Positions 48,267 through 56,847 of a stretch of 64,000 nucleotides of DNA are shown piece after piece (position 1 is the first letter of the stretch; the number at the start of each line of letters is the position of its first letter). This stretch comes from Demequina sediminicola (lineage in GTDB: Bacteria > Actinomycetota > Actinomycetes > Actinomycetales > Demequinaceae): positions 372,001 through 436,000 of the forward strand of contig NZ_BBRB01000002.1 of the NCBI RefSeq assembly GCF_000975055.1, given 5' to 3'. The notes below the pieces were generated by a model that was not told the DNA's origin, did not search any database, and saw only the letters and a program-made list of their open reading frames with translations. The position numbers and the translations under genes were made by a program.

Positions 48267-50426
48267 TTATGTGCGAGAAACGTACAACTGAATCGTCAGT
48301 TCCTCTATGGTCTGCGTGTCCCCCGGATTGAAGGTCTCCACGGCCACCCCCACAGGCGACTCCCAGGCGGAATCCCACACCAATTCCCATGGTGCGCCAC
48401 CATCGGCCGGGATCGTGATCTCTGCCGCCTGGCGCGTGCCGTTGATGACAAGCAAGGCATCTGACTCGCCTTCCTCGGACAACGAGCGCATGAACTGCAG
48501 CACCCGGGTGTTCGAATCCTCCCACCATTCCTCTGACTCAGGGGAGCCGTCGGCCTGGAACCACGCAGAGTCAGCGCGCTCGCGGTCATCGTCCGGGTGC
48601 GGGTCGTGCCCCTCGTAGAACTCCGCAGGACGGAGGACACGGTGCTCTCGGCGCAACGCAATGAGGTGCTGCACGGTGGTGCGCAGGTCTGCCTGCCATG
48701 GTTGCAGGGACCAATCGATCCACGAGATCTCGTTGTCTTGGCAGTAGGCGTTGTTATTGCCGTTCTGCGTGTTTCCAATCTCATCGCCGCCCAGAATCAT
48801 TGGCGTTCCGGCGCTCAGGAGAACCGTGCCAAGGAGGTTGCGCATTGAACGGCGCCGGATCAGATTGACCTCAACCTCGTCGGTATGACCCTCGACGCCG
48901 TGATTCCACGACCGGTTGTTATCCGTGCCGTCCCGATTATCTTCACCGTTGGCCTCGTTGTGCTTGCCGTTGTAAGCAGTGAGGTCGTGCAACGTGAAGC
49001 CGTCGTGGCACGTCACGAAGTTCACGGACGCCACGGGCCCGCGCATCAGCGGCGGATCTGTGTGCCCGAAGAGGTCTGTCGAGCCAGCCAGCCGGGTTGC
49101 GAGTTCTGGAGCCGTGGGGTGGTTGCGCCCGCCACGAGCGGAATCCGTGAGCCAGAAACCGCGCGTCTTGTCGCGGAAGCGATCGTTCCATTCGGACATA
49201 GGGGCCGGGAAGTTACCGACCTGCCAGCCGCCCATGCCCGTGTCCCACGGCTCAGCAATCAACTTGGTGCCACCAATGAGGGGATCCATGGTGATGCCCA
49301 CCAGGAAAGGATGGCGGGTAGAGAACCCGTGGCCAGTGCGGCCCAACGTGGCAGCGAGGTCAAAGCGGAAGCCGTCGACCCCGACCTCTTCCGTCCAGTA
49401 CCTGAGCGAGTCCATCGCCATCTGCACGACGCGAGGGTTCGAGAAATCCAGAGTATTGCCGGTGCCCGTGGTGTCGTCATAGTGGCCGGGGGAGTTGGGC
49501 TGGCTGCGGTAATACCCGCTGTTGTCGAGCCCACGCCACGACAGCACGCGGTCGCCCCACCCTGCCTCCGCAGTGTGGTTGTAGACCACGTCAAGCACGA
49601 CCTCAAGGCCGGCTTGGTGCAGCAGGTCAACCATGCCCACAAACTCGTCGAGGACCCCTTGCGCGCCCTTGTCCTGCGCTTCCTTGGTGGCATAAGCGGC
49701 GTGTGGGGCAAAGAAGCCCATGGTCGAGTAGCCCCAGTAGTTACTCAATCCGGCGTGATCCAGGTGCGGCTCGGAGGCCGATGCGTGCACAGGGAGCAAC
49801 TCGATCGTCGTCACGCCCAGGCTGGTGAGGTACTCAATGGCCGCAGGGTGTGCCAGGCCAGCGTAAGTGCCACGCAGATGTTCTGGGACGTCACGCATCT
49901 GCTGCGTGAAGCCCTTGACGTGCATCTCGTAGATCACCGTCTCTTCCCACGGAATGCGAGGGTGAGGTGTCTGCCACGAACCACCGGGCTCTGCGGTCAC
50001 CACAGAACGGGGGACTAGAGGTGCGGTGTCAGTCTGGTCTTTGTTCGACAGGAGCGTGTGCGCCCGCTCATCCGTCATGGAGACCAGCGACCCCTCGATG
50101 CCTCGACCGTAGGGGTCGAGCAGCAGCTTGTTGGGGTTGTAGCGGTGGCCCTTCTTGGGTTCCCAGGGGCCGTCAGCGCGGAATCCGTAGTGCTGACCCT
50201 CACGCATGCCGGGCACGAAGGCGTGCCAGATGCCTGCAGTGGGTCCATACAGCGCTACTCGGGTTTCAGCTTCAGGCGCCTCCGGGTCAGCACCAAAGAG
50301 GCAAAGGTCGACTGCTGTCGCATGGCCGGCGTAAACGCCGACAACTGCACCGCCGTCAACGAGGTGTACTCCCAGTCGGTGTGGAGTGGGGGAAGGTGTG
50401 ACGCCATCGATGGTCATGGTTTCCAT
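48267..50426 (-). CDS. glgX: glycogen debranching enzyme GlgX
   Basis: GH13_11 isoamylase-type debranching enzyme of about 719 residues. CBM48-like domain (GVYAGHATAVDLCLFG), barrel motifs TTIELLPVHA, GFRFDLAATLGR, KLIAEPWD and the VNFVTCHDGFTL loop are present. ATG at 50426 has CCAGG just upstream; the ATG at 50417 is an alternative; longer frames cover an inverted repeat. First gene of the glgX-glgE-glgB run. Confidence 0.94.
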   Translation of the reverse strand: METMTIDGVTPSPTPHRLGVHLVDGGAVVGVYAGHATAVDLCLFGADPEAPEAETRVALYGPTAGIWHAFVPGMREGQHYGFRADGPWEPKKGHRYNPNKLLLDPYGRGIEGSLVSMTDERAHTLLSNKDQTDTAPLVPRSVVTAEPGGSWQTPHPRIPWEETVIYEMHVKGFTQQMRDVPEHLRGTYAGLAHPAAIEYLTSLGVTTIELLPVHASASEPHLDHAGLSNYWGYSTMGFFAPHAAYATKEAQDKGAQGVLDEFVGMVDLLHQAGLEVVLDVVYNHTAEAGWGDRVLSWRGLDNSGYYRSQPNSPGHYDDTTGTGNTLDFSNPRVVQMAMDSLRYWTEEVGVDGFRFDLAATLGRTGHGFSTRHPFLVGITMDPLIGGTKLIAEPWDTGMGGWQVGNFPAPMSEWNDRFRDKTRGFWLTDSARGGRNHPTAPELATRLAGSTDLFGHTDPPLMRGPVASVNFVTCHDGFTLHDLTAYNGKHNEANGEDNRDGTDNNRSWNHGVEGHTDEVEVNLIRRRSMRNLLGTVLLSAGTPMILGGDEIGNTQNGNNNAYCQDNEISWIDWSLQPWQADLRTTVQHLIALRREHRVLRPAEFYEGHDPHPDDDRERADSAWFQADGSPESEEWWEDSNTRVLQFMRSLSEEGESDALLVINGTRQAAEITIPADGGAPWELVWDSAWESPVGVAVETFNPGDTQTIEELTIQLYVSRT

Positions 50427-50446
50427 TCTGCCTGGTGAGGCTTTCC

Positions 50447-50536
50447 GTACCGTCCCTGACATGGTGCATGACTTTCGGCATGGATGCCGTGCGCCGCGCA
50501 CGATGAACATTCCGCATGGCGGGTCAGGGACGGTAC
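50447..50536. repeat. 90-bp element with perfect 14-bp terminal inverted repeats
   Basis: Arms gtaccgtccctgac (50447-50460) and gtcagggacggtac (50523-50536) enclose 62 bases that include a central gtgcg/cgcac hairpin. It lies between the DUF5701-like stop and glgX. A large stem-loop acting as a terminator for the former, or a small non-autonomous element, are both possible; no target duplication was seen. Confidence 0.6.
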
Positions 50537-50579
50537 AGCGGGTCAAGCGATATGAGCTGAGGGGCGATGTCCCAGGCCG

Positions 50580-51209
50580 CTAGGTGCGGCTACTTGCGGA
50601 GGCGATACCAAGCCACGAGTGGGGCACCTTGTCAAAGCACCACCCCAACTTGGGCGCCTTGGCTGAAATCCATAGTGCTGGGACTCGTTTGTCGCCGCGG
50701 GTGGAGCCAGCGAGCATGAAGCAGTGGTTCTTGAAGAGGACAGCGGGATGGGCCGCGGCCAGTGAGAGTCCCTCGTCGATCGTCAATGGAGTGCGGCCGC
50801 GGCTACTGATCGTGGCAGCTGCGTCGAGCGGCGCAACGTCTCGGAACTCGTCGCCCCGGTCAACTCCTTTGAGGAGGTAGACGGGGGCTTGCGGCACCTG
50901 GAGCTCTGCGCGCGGCGCATAAGGGGCAAGGCCCTCGTCGCCGTGAATGCGGTCCACGATTCCTTCCTTGGGGGAATCACTCAGTCGCAGTAGCGGCACA
51001 CGTGTTTCAGGACTGATCAGTTGATCAGTCACGACAGCCACGTATGGCACAACTCCGTCCTCGGGAAATGCGTCCTGCGGGAGATCTGCCGCGAGATTCC
51101 GGAGTGGCTCAAAAAGGGCGCGGAATGCTGGCTCCTCCACATCAGCGAGCGTGTGCAGCCCGGCAGTGACATAGGCATCTATCTGGGTGTCGAGCAGAAG
51201 TCGGGTCAT
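50580..51209 (-). CDS. DUF5701-like protein
   Basis: Protein of 209 residues resembling the actinobacterial DUF5701 family by its C-terminal half: LAAAHPAVLFKNHCFMLAGSTRGDKRVPALWISAKAPKLGWCFDKVPHSWLG. The N-terminal 90 residues are less conserved. No signal peptide or catalytic motif is apparent. It is divergent from the lipoprotein gene at 51472. Function unknown. Confidence 0.75.
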   Translation of the reverse strand: MTRLLLDTQIDAYVTAGLHTLADVEEPAFRALFEPLRNLAADLPQDAFPEDGVVPYVAVVTDQLISPETRVPLLRLSDSPKEGIVDRIHGDEGLAPYAPRAELQVPQAPVYLLKGVDRGDEFRDVAPLDAAATISSRGRTPLTIDEGLSLAAAHPAVLFKNHCFMLAGSTRGDKRVPALWISAKAPKLGWCFDKVPHSWLGIASASSRT

Positions 51210-51471
51210 GGTCAGCTCCCATCTCGCAGTGGCACAGCCCTAACGCGCAGTGCTCACGCGATGTTCCCAACTCGTGCATGCCATCACGGGGTGGGCTCGA
51301 CTTCGACGTGCAGGCTCTGGCAGTGCGACAGTGACCTGACCGCGGGACGAGTGACGGGCATCTTCGCTCAGTGCAGCGCGAGTCCGGGAGAGCAATGGTG
51401 AGAACAGGGGGTACGCGATAGGTTTGGAGCGGCGTGAATCTCCCCACACTGTTCTGAGAGGTGCCAGCACC

Positions 51472-52113
51472 ATGCGCGAGCCAACCGGGCTGCTGAGGGA
51501 TCCATTGCTGACCGCAATCGTGGCAACGGGGCTCTTAGTCGGTTGCACGGGTTCGGATACACGAGACGACGCGGGCGCGTGGCAAGACCAGCCATACGAC
51601 CAGAGGGTGAGGACTTACCTCAGCGAGGCCGAGTCCGGCGGTGCCAGCGCACCGCAGGTCAATGAACTCCGTGAGGCCATGGAGACGGGGGAAGTCTCAT
51701 ATGAGACGTTGCGAGCCGCAGTGCACAGAAGCGTCGAGTGCATGACTGAGGCGGGCCTCACCGCCCATGTAGAAGACACAACGACTGCATCCGGACTGGA
51801 TGTCCCAATGTATCGAGCGTCACACGGTGACGCGGTGAACACGGAAACGGGGTGGGCGGCCATTCGGGCCTGCGATAAGCAAGAGACCTACTGGCTAAGC
51901 GCGGCGTACCAGCAGCAGCCTCGTGCCCGCAATCTCCTGGGTGAATATGTCCAGTCGAAGGAGCTGGAACTCCGCGAGTGCCTGCACGACAACGGTGTCG
52001 AGACAGACCGAAGCGCTGATGGCTGGGAACTGGCACACCTCGCGCTCGACGCCCCGAGTGCTGACGAGGGCGCGTTCGGCTGTCTTGCTGCTGTAGGGAT
52101 CGACGGCCTGTAG
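51472..52113 (+). CDS. small Cys-patterned lipoprotein, paralogue A
   Basis: Lipoprotein of 213 residues with lipobox LLVGC (Cys25). It belongs to a family with members at 52240, 55500, 55918 and 56848 in this window. Shared pattern: GAS-x-x-Q then L and a GEVSYE helix, a Cys in CMTEAG, ACDKQETYW, RECLHDNG and a final CLAAVGIDGL, so four Cys beyond the lipid anchor. ATG at 51472 follows GAGAGGTG and begins the signal peptide. It is the only member on the plus strand, convergent with the rest of the locus. Function unknown; a disulfide-stabilised surface protein is inference. Confidence 0.8.
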   Translation: MREPTGLLRDPLLTAIVATGLLVGCTGSDTRDDAGAWQDQPYDQRVRTYLSEAESGGASAPQVNELREAMETGEVSYETLRAAVHRSVECMTEAGLTAHVEDTTTASGLDVPMYRASHGDAVNTETGWAAIRACDKQETYWLSAAYQQQPRARNLLGEYVQSKELELRECLHDNGVETDRSADGWELAHLALDAPSADEGAFGCLAAVGIDGL

Positions 52114-52239
52114 CAGTAGCTCGGCAGGCTTCTAGCGCCATTCGAGGCACCGTAGCGTGGAGTGGCTGGCTGGTGCAGGGAAGATGCGGTACCCGCGTCT
52201 GAAGACGCATGCATTGGTCGTCACACCGGAGTTGGGCGC

Positions 52240-52663
52240 CTATAGAGCGCCGGTCGTACGTAGGCAGTTCACTTCTCCGCGTGTTTCGCTCGCCACATCG
52301 CCTGCTTGTTGGGAGAGCTCTACGCCTGACGCGTCAGGCTCTGTGTCGTAGCCAGCGTCCTCGAGGCACGCTCGCAGTTCGCCGGCGATGCTTTCGACGT
52401 ACTGCTCACGCGCGGCCTGGACTGACGGTCGCCTCAATGGCGGCGCGCGCAGAGTCGACCGGCATGTGGCCACGCTCCTGAGCGTCGGTCAGCAAAGACA
52501 GTTGGGACGGCGTTGCCCCGTTCGACTCGGCATCCGCAATAGCCTCATCGACAAGGGCGTCAAATGTGTCGTTAGCCTCGCTACCCGACTGAGTGGCACA
52601 CCCCGCGAGCGCCGCCACCGCGAGCAGGACTCCAGTGACGACGCTGGCAGACCTTGTTTTCAT
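52240..52663 (-). pseudogene. relic of small lipoprotein, paralogue E (frameshift/deletion)
   Basis: The first part (from ATG 52663) has a good lipobox LAGC (Cys22) and the family segment NGATPSQLSLL, then runs into a stop at 52406. In another frame, from about 52470 to 52240, the family C-terminus continues: REQYVESIAGELRACLEDAG and a degenerate terminal VNCLRTTGAL. The middle of about 65 residues found in paralogues A and B is missing, so an out-of-frame internal deletion is the simplest reading. It would have been the last gene of the ABC locus, 21 bases after the permease. Confidence 0.75.
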
Positions 52664-52684
52664 CCGCACCAGGGTGCGCACATG

Positions 52685-53815
52685 TCAGCGGTCTTTCAAC
52701 GCGTTCAATAGCGTGCCGGTGGGTTTGAGTGCGACCGTGATGACGATCAGGGTGGCGCCGATGAGGGTGAGCGCAGTGTGGGCGCTGACGATGGAGAGTG
52801 CGGGGGTGGTGCGGGCTCCGAGCGCGAGAGCGCCCACGAGTCCTAGCGCCCAACCGCCTGCCGCTCCTGCGAGAGCGAGGAGTACCCATTCACTGAGCTG
52901 CATGGTGAGGCGTGCGGGGGCGCGGACTCCGAAGGTGGCGTAGATCGCGGTGTGGGAGCGGCGGAACCATTGGACGAGCGCCCACATCAGGCCTAAGGCG
53001 AGGGCCGATGCTATCCACAGCCATCGCAACGGGCGGTCTTCGTATGCGGTCGTGTAGTCCACGGTGAATTCGTTGGTGTACAGGCGGTCGGCGGCCGCTG
53101 CGGAGCGGCCGTCGTAGGCGAGGGCTGCGGGGAGGATCTCTCCGACTGCCTCGTGGCGTGCGGCGTCGGTGGCGACGTAGCAGGCGTCGGCGGTGTCGCC
53201 GAGTAGGGACGGCACGAGTAAGGCGCCGTCGAACTCGTCGCCCATGGGTGCGATGTTGGCGACGCGTGAGGCAACCAGGCCGGTGCGTGCGGCGGGCTCG
53301 GAGTCGCTGGCTTGGCGGACCACCTCGATGGTTTCGCCGTCGAGGACGCCGGTGCGCTCGCTGAAGCCGCTCGACAGGATCGCGACGCCACGGGGGTCGC
53401 CCTCAATCCCGAGGAACGGGAGGGCTCCTGAGGTGACGGAGTAGACGCTCGCGCGTCCTCCGGGGACGGATGCGAGTGCGCCGGTGGCACCCGAGCGTGT
53501 CAGTGCGAAGGACGACTCCACCCCCTCGTAACTCGCCAGTGACTCGCATGTGGACGTCGGGATCGGAAGTTGGTCGCCGTCCACGGTGGCACCCGTGACG
53601 ACGTAGACGTGACCTCCGGCATCGATCCAGTCCTGTTCTGCCTCCATGAGCCGGGTCACGCCCAAGGCATCCGCAATCGCGGGGGCGGCAATGAGCCATG
53701 CGGTGGCAATGACGACGATGGCGGAGGTCCACCGGCCTGTCCGTGCCGTCGCTAGGCCCTCTCGAGCGGCGAGGGACAGGGGCCAGATGCGGCCACGTGC
53801 CGAGGCCCGGCTCAT
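52685..53815 (-). CDS. ABC transporter permease, MacB/FtsX-like
   Basis: Permease of 376 residues with MacB topology: an N-terminal helix (AIVVIATAWLIAAPAIADAL), an extracytoplasmic domain of about 220 residues, then three C-terminal helices (WLWIASALALGLMWALVQWF, LSEWVLLALAGAAGGWALGLVGALAL, ALTLIGATLIVITVAL). ATG at 53815 is chosen as it overlaps the ATPase stop (ATGA); the longer frame would lie inside the ATPase gene. MacB-like transporters do not open a transmembrane channel but work mechanically on envelope substrates. Not close enough to LolCD or FtsX to name. Confidence 0.82.
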   Translation of the reverse strand: MSRASARGRIWPLSLAAREGLATARTGRWTSAIVVIATAWLIAAPAIADALGVTRLMEAEQDWIDAGGHVYVVTGATVDGDQLPIPTSTCESLASYEGVESSFALTRSGATGALASVPGGRASVYSVTSGALPFLGIEGDPRGVAILSSGFSERTGVLDGETIEVVRQASDSEPAARTGLVASRVANIAPMGDEFDGALLVPSLLGDTADACYVATDAARHEAVGEILPAALAYDGRSAAAADRLYTNEFTVDYTTAYEDRPLRWLWIASALALGLMWALVQWFRRSHTAIYATFGVRAPARLTMQLSEWVLLALAGAAGGWALGLVGALALGARTTPALSIVSAHTALTLIGATLIVITVALKPTGTLLNALKDR

Positions 53816-54465
53816 ACGCGCGCACCTGCGTGGTCCACAATGCGTCCGTCGCGCAGTTCCAGGACCAGGTCGCATCGCTGCGCCACCGCGGGGTCGTGAG
53901 TGACGATGACCACGGTTCGTTGGCCGTGCGCACCGATCATTGCTTCCAGCACGGTTGCCGACGTGGTCGTGTCGAGCTGCCCAGTGGGTTCGTCCGCCAG
54001 GATGATGGGCCGGTGCGAGGCCATGGCGCGAGCGATGGCGACGCGCTGAGCTTCGCCCCCTGACAGGATGCGTGCCGGCTCGTCTTCGCGGCCGGCGAGC
54101 CCCACCTGGGCGAGGTAGTCGCGCGCCCTAGCCCGAGCATCGGCCCTGTTCGCGCCGTCGGAGTAGGCGCCAACCATGACGTTGTCTGCCGCGGTGCGGT
54201 CGGGTAGGAGTGACACGGTTTGTAGCACCCACGAGGCGGTGTCCGCGAGCGTATGGTCAGTGCCATCTGCGTCGACTGCCTGGATGGTGCCGGACTGCAG
54301 GGGCAGCAGGTGTCCCATGAGGGACAACAGGGTGGTCTTTCCTGAACCGGACGGGCCAATGATCGCGGCAGATGCGCCGTCGGGGATGTCGAACGTCACT
54401 CCGGATAGCACCTGGTGGTCGCCGCGCGGGTACGTGAAGGACACGTCGCGCGCTGTTAGTCGCAT
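53812..54465 (-). CDS. ABC transporter ATP-binding protein, MacB/LolD-like
   Basis: ATPase of 217 residues, of the size and motif set of the MacB/LolD/FtsE class: Walker A GPSGSGKTT, signature LSGGEAQRVAIARA, Walker B IILADEPTGQLD and H-loop VIVTHDPAVA. It overlaps the adaptor gene upstream by ten bases and the permease gene downstream by four, so the three are one translationally coupled module. Confidence 0.92.
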   Translation of the reverse strand: MRLTARDVSFTYPRGDHQVLSGVTFDIPDGASAAIIGPSGSGKTTLLSLMGHLLPLQSGTIQAVDADGTDHTLADTASWVLQTVSLLPDRTAADNVMVGAYSDGANRADARARARDYLAQVGLAGREDEPARILSGGEAQRVAIARAMASHRPIILADEPTGQLDTTTSATVLEAMIGAHGQRTVVIVTHDPAVAQRCDLVLELRDGRIVDHAGARV

Positions 54466-55484
54466 GCGATGGTCTCCCGGACCTCCCGAGGGTTCAGCAA
54501 CAGTGGCTCACCTGCGAGCGCGAGGTCCACGTCCACGGTTCCGAGGGTCCCGCCTAGTGGGGTGATCGGCACCGCGTCTCCCGTGAGGTCAGGAAAGATG
54601 CAGGTGCGGCCGGTGTCGTCAGTGACGACCGCCGGTGCCGGAACGGATGCGACCTCGGTCGGAGTCGCCAAGCGTGTCAGGCCCACTCCTTCGCCCAGGT
54701 CCCCGAGCGCATCCGCGATGAGCGCGACCGACTCCGGGTCCGTGACGTATCCGGAGCCGGCCTCGTAGTCGACCACGGTGCCGCCCACGTCCAACACCAG
54801 CGGGCCGTCTGCACTCATGGTCGGTGGCTCGGTCACCTCGATCGCACTCATCGACGCAGTCGTGCTGAACACCGCAGTGCCGGGGGAGACGCTGTCGCCC
54901 ACGGCGACGACCATCTCGTCGACGGTCGCGGCGGACGGTCCAATCCACACCACCGCAGCACGTGACAAGACCGTGTTGTTCTTGCCGTAGCCGTGTTCCT
55001 CGTTGAACTTCTTGATCGCTTGCTCGGTGACATACCCGGCATCACCGTCCGGCTCGCCCTCGAGGTACCCCAGGTCGATGAGGAGTTGCTGGGCGATGGC
55101 AACGTCCGTGCCGTCACTGCCTCGTGACACGTCCCTGAACAGTGGCGCGTCGGCGGCGTAGGCGAAGACCTCGGCGGCGTCGACGACCATGAGCAGGTCG
55201 CCGTGGGTGACGTCGCTTCCGCCCGATGCGTGCATGGCCGTGACGGTCCCACTTGCCTGGGTGGTGGGGGACAAGGCCGTGGCGTACTGAACCTTGACAC
55301 TCACGTTGGTTTCACCCGAGCGCTGCGCAGTCTCCACCGTGCCCATGAGCGGCGCCGCTGGCGTCGCCGCCTGGAGCGGTGACTCCTCCGACGCCGCAAA
55401 CACCCACACCCCAGCAGCTAACAGCGGAGCCCCAATCGCAGTTACTAATGCCATGGTCACACCAGTTGAACGAACACGCGTCAT
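54456..55484 (-). CDS. HlyD-like adaptor with peptidoglycan-binding-like domain
   Basis: Protein of 342 residues: one N-terminal membrane helix (MALVTAIGAPLLAAGVWVFAAS), barrel-sandwich segments (TVTAMHASGGSDVTHGDLLMVVD), and inserted in them a peptidoglycan-binding-1-like domain (DGTDVAIAQQLLIDLGYLEGEPDGDAGYVTEQAIKKFN). Such proteins accompany MacB-like transporters in actinobacteria, apparently linking the transporter to the cell wall. There is no outer membrane here, so the peptidoglycan may serve as anchor. Overlaps the ATPase gene by ten bases. Confidence 0.82.
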   Translation of the reverse strand: MTRVRSTGVTMALVTAIGAPLLAAGVWVFAASEESPLQAATPAAPLMGTVETAQRSGETNVSVKVQYATALSPTTQASGTVTAMHASGGSDVTHGDLLMVVDAAEVFAYAADAPLFRDVSRGSDGTDVAIAQQLLIDLGYLEGEPDGDAGYVTEQAIKKFNEEHGYGKNNTVLSRAAVVWIGPSAATVDEMVVAVGDSVSPGTAVFSTTASMSAIEVTEPPTMSADGPLVLDVGGTVVDYEAGSGYVTDPESVALIADALGDLGEGVGLTRLATPTEVASVPAPAVVTDDTGRTCIFPDLTGDAVPITPLGGTLGTVDVDLALAGEPLLLNPREVRETIACD

Positions 55485-55499
55485 AGTGAAGTGAATCTC

Positions 55500-55928
55500 C
55501 TAGTAGTTGCCAACGCCGGCCTCCTCCAAGCAATCTATCTGACGCCCTGATTGCTCGAAGAGGGTCTGTGAGGGCTTCGTGAGGTCCCAGAAGTTCTCCG
55601 TGGCCTCGTCGAACTCGACGCCCTCGCGCGCCAAGCACTCGATCGTCGTCAGCATCGCCGCCTTGGCATCCTCAAACGTCACTTCGCCGGTCGCGAGAGT
55701 CTCTTCGAGGATGGCAATCTGGGCGTCAGAGGCGCCCGCTACGGTCGCCCTATCGATGGCAACGGCCACTTCGTTCTCCCACGGCGAGACGTGGCCTTCC
55801 CAGGGTTCTGCCGCCTCGGTGGTGCACCCACAAGCAAACATGGCCGTGAACGCAGACGCCACCGCGATGCGGCGCGTGCCCAAGTCCGTCTTGTGCGCGC
55901 GGCATCGCCCCGCGGAGCTAGTAGCCAT
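55500..55928 (-). CDS. small lipoprotein, short paralogue C
   Basis: Protein of 142 residues with a signal-like N-terminus ending in FACGC, a poor lipobox. It has the family N-terminal segment VAGASDAQIAIL and GEVTFEDAKAAM, then directly the C-terminal segment ECLAREGVEFD, and ends in DCLEEAGVGNY. The middle portion with two Cys found in A and B is missing in frame. ATG at 55928 overlaps the end of paralogue B by 11 bases. Confidence 0.75.
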   Translation of the reverse strand: MATSSAGRCRAHKTDLGTRRIAVASAFTAMFACGCTTEAAEPWEGHVSPWENEVAVAIDRATVAGASDAQIAILEETLATGEVTFEDAKAAMLTTIECLAREGVEFDEATENFWDLTKPSQTLFEQSGRQIDCLEEAGVGNY

Positions 55929-56553
55929 CGATCCCGGCCTCGACGATGCAATCGGCCGAGTCGTGCTCGAGCATGTATTCGGATGCGAAAAGGAGGAGTT
56001 CGTAGTCGCCTAGATTCGGGTCGACCTCCGCACCTTCGCGCGCGAGGCACTCTTCCACGATGGGGCGTTGCTTGGCAATATATGCGGCCTGCATCTCCTC
56101 CGAGGCTGGCTGGAGCTGATAGACCTGCCCCACCCAGTACGCTTCCGCGGTTTCGCACGACTCGACCAAGGATTCGGCATCGCTTGGGCCATCGAGGCTG
56201 GCGGCGTATCCCGGAATGGTGAGGCCCCAGTTGGTGGTCTCTTCTGTCACATGCGCTTCGACTCCTGCTTCCGAGAGGCACGAGACCAGATTGCGGTTGG
56301 CCTCGACCGCCGCTTCATAGGAGAGTTCGCCGTCGGTCTTCGCCTGCTCAAGCACGTCGATCTGTCCCGAAGAAGCACCCTCACTTGACGCTTCTTCGAT
56401 GAGCTCGTCCATGTAGACAGCAAACTCCGGGTCGGCGGGATCCTCTGACGCGGTGGGTGTACACGCAGCGGTCACCGCTGCTAATGCGACGACGGCGACG
56501 GTGCGCAAACGCCGTGACCAGGATTGGCGAACCACGTTGGTGGTGGGCATCAT
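55918..56553 (-). CDS. small Cys-patterned lipoprotein, paralogue B
   Basis: Lipoprotein of 211 residues with lipobox TAAC (Cys31) and the full family pattern: EGASSGQIDVL, GELSYE, CLSEAG, SCETAEAYW, EECLAREGAEVD and a final CIVEAGIDGY. ATG at 56553 is chosen because AAGGAG lies five bases before it and the signal peptide begins there; a longer frame to 56607 exists. The 294 bases upstream contain one copy of the duplicated regulatory element. Confidence 0.82.
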   Translation of the reverse strand: MMPTTNVVRQSWSRRLRTVAVVALAAVTAACTPTASEDPADPEFAVYMDELIEEASSEGASSGQIDVLEQAKTDGELSYEAAVEANRNLVSCLSEAGVEAHVTEETTNWGLTIPGYAASLDGPSDAESLVESCETAEAYWVGQVYQLQPASEEMQAAYIAKQRPIVEECLAREGAEVDPNLGDYELLLFASEYMLEHDSADCIVEAGIDGY

Positions 56554-56847
56554 TGAGACTCCTTGAGGCTGCGGCAGGGATGAAGGCCCGCGGGCACGTG
56601 AGGGCAAGTGCTGTCGGCCCTAAGAACCGCACGTTCGTGGAACCTCTGCAGTGCGTGTCCTCCCTCTGGTGGCACCACCCGGGCGCGACGCTTGGAAACT
56701 ACCGACGGTTGGTCGGAATCGAAAAGCCCTCATTTGTACTCGCAGCGAGAAGTGAGCAGTTCGATCCGGCGACGGGTTCGGCGGGCCTTGGGCGGTGACG
56801 CATTTCTGCGTGGGTCTGAGCCATGTGGTCAGCTCTAAGAGCAGGCC
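56554..56847 (-). promoter_or_regulatory. internal control region of the lipoprotein/ABC locus
   Basis: 294 bases between paralogues D and B. It holds copy 1 of the duplicated regulatory element (56694-56763) and no gene that I can see. Confidence 0.55.
56694..56763 (-). repeat. duplicated regulatory element, copy 1 (upstream of paralogue B)
   Basis: About 70 bases closely matching 57789-57859. Both contain ACCGACGGTTGGT (56701-56713) and, some 16 bases on, a nearly identical 34-base block agccctcatttgtact followed by gcagcgag and gtgagca. Both copies face the same way and stand before genes of one locus, so they are probably a shared promoter/operator. Confidence 0.75.
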
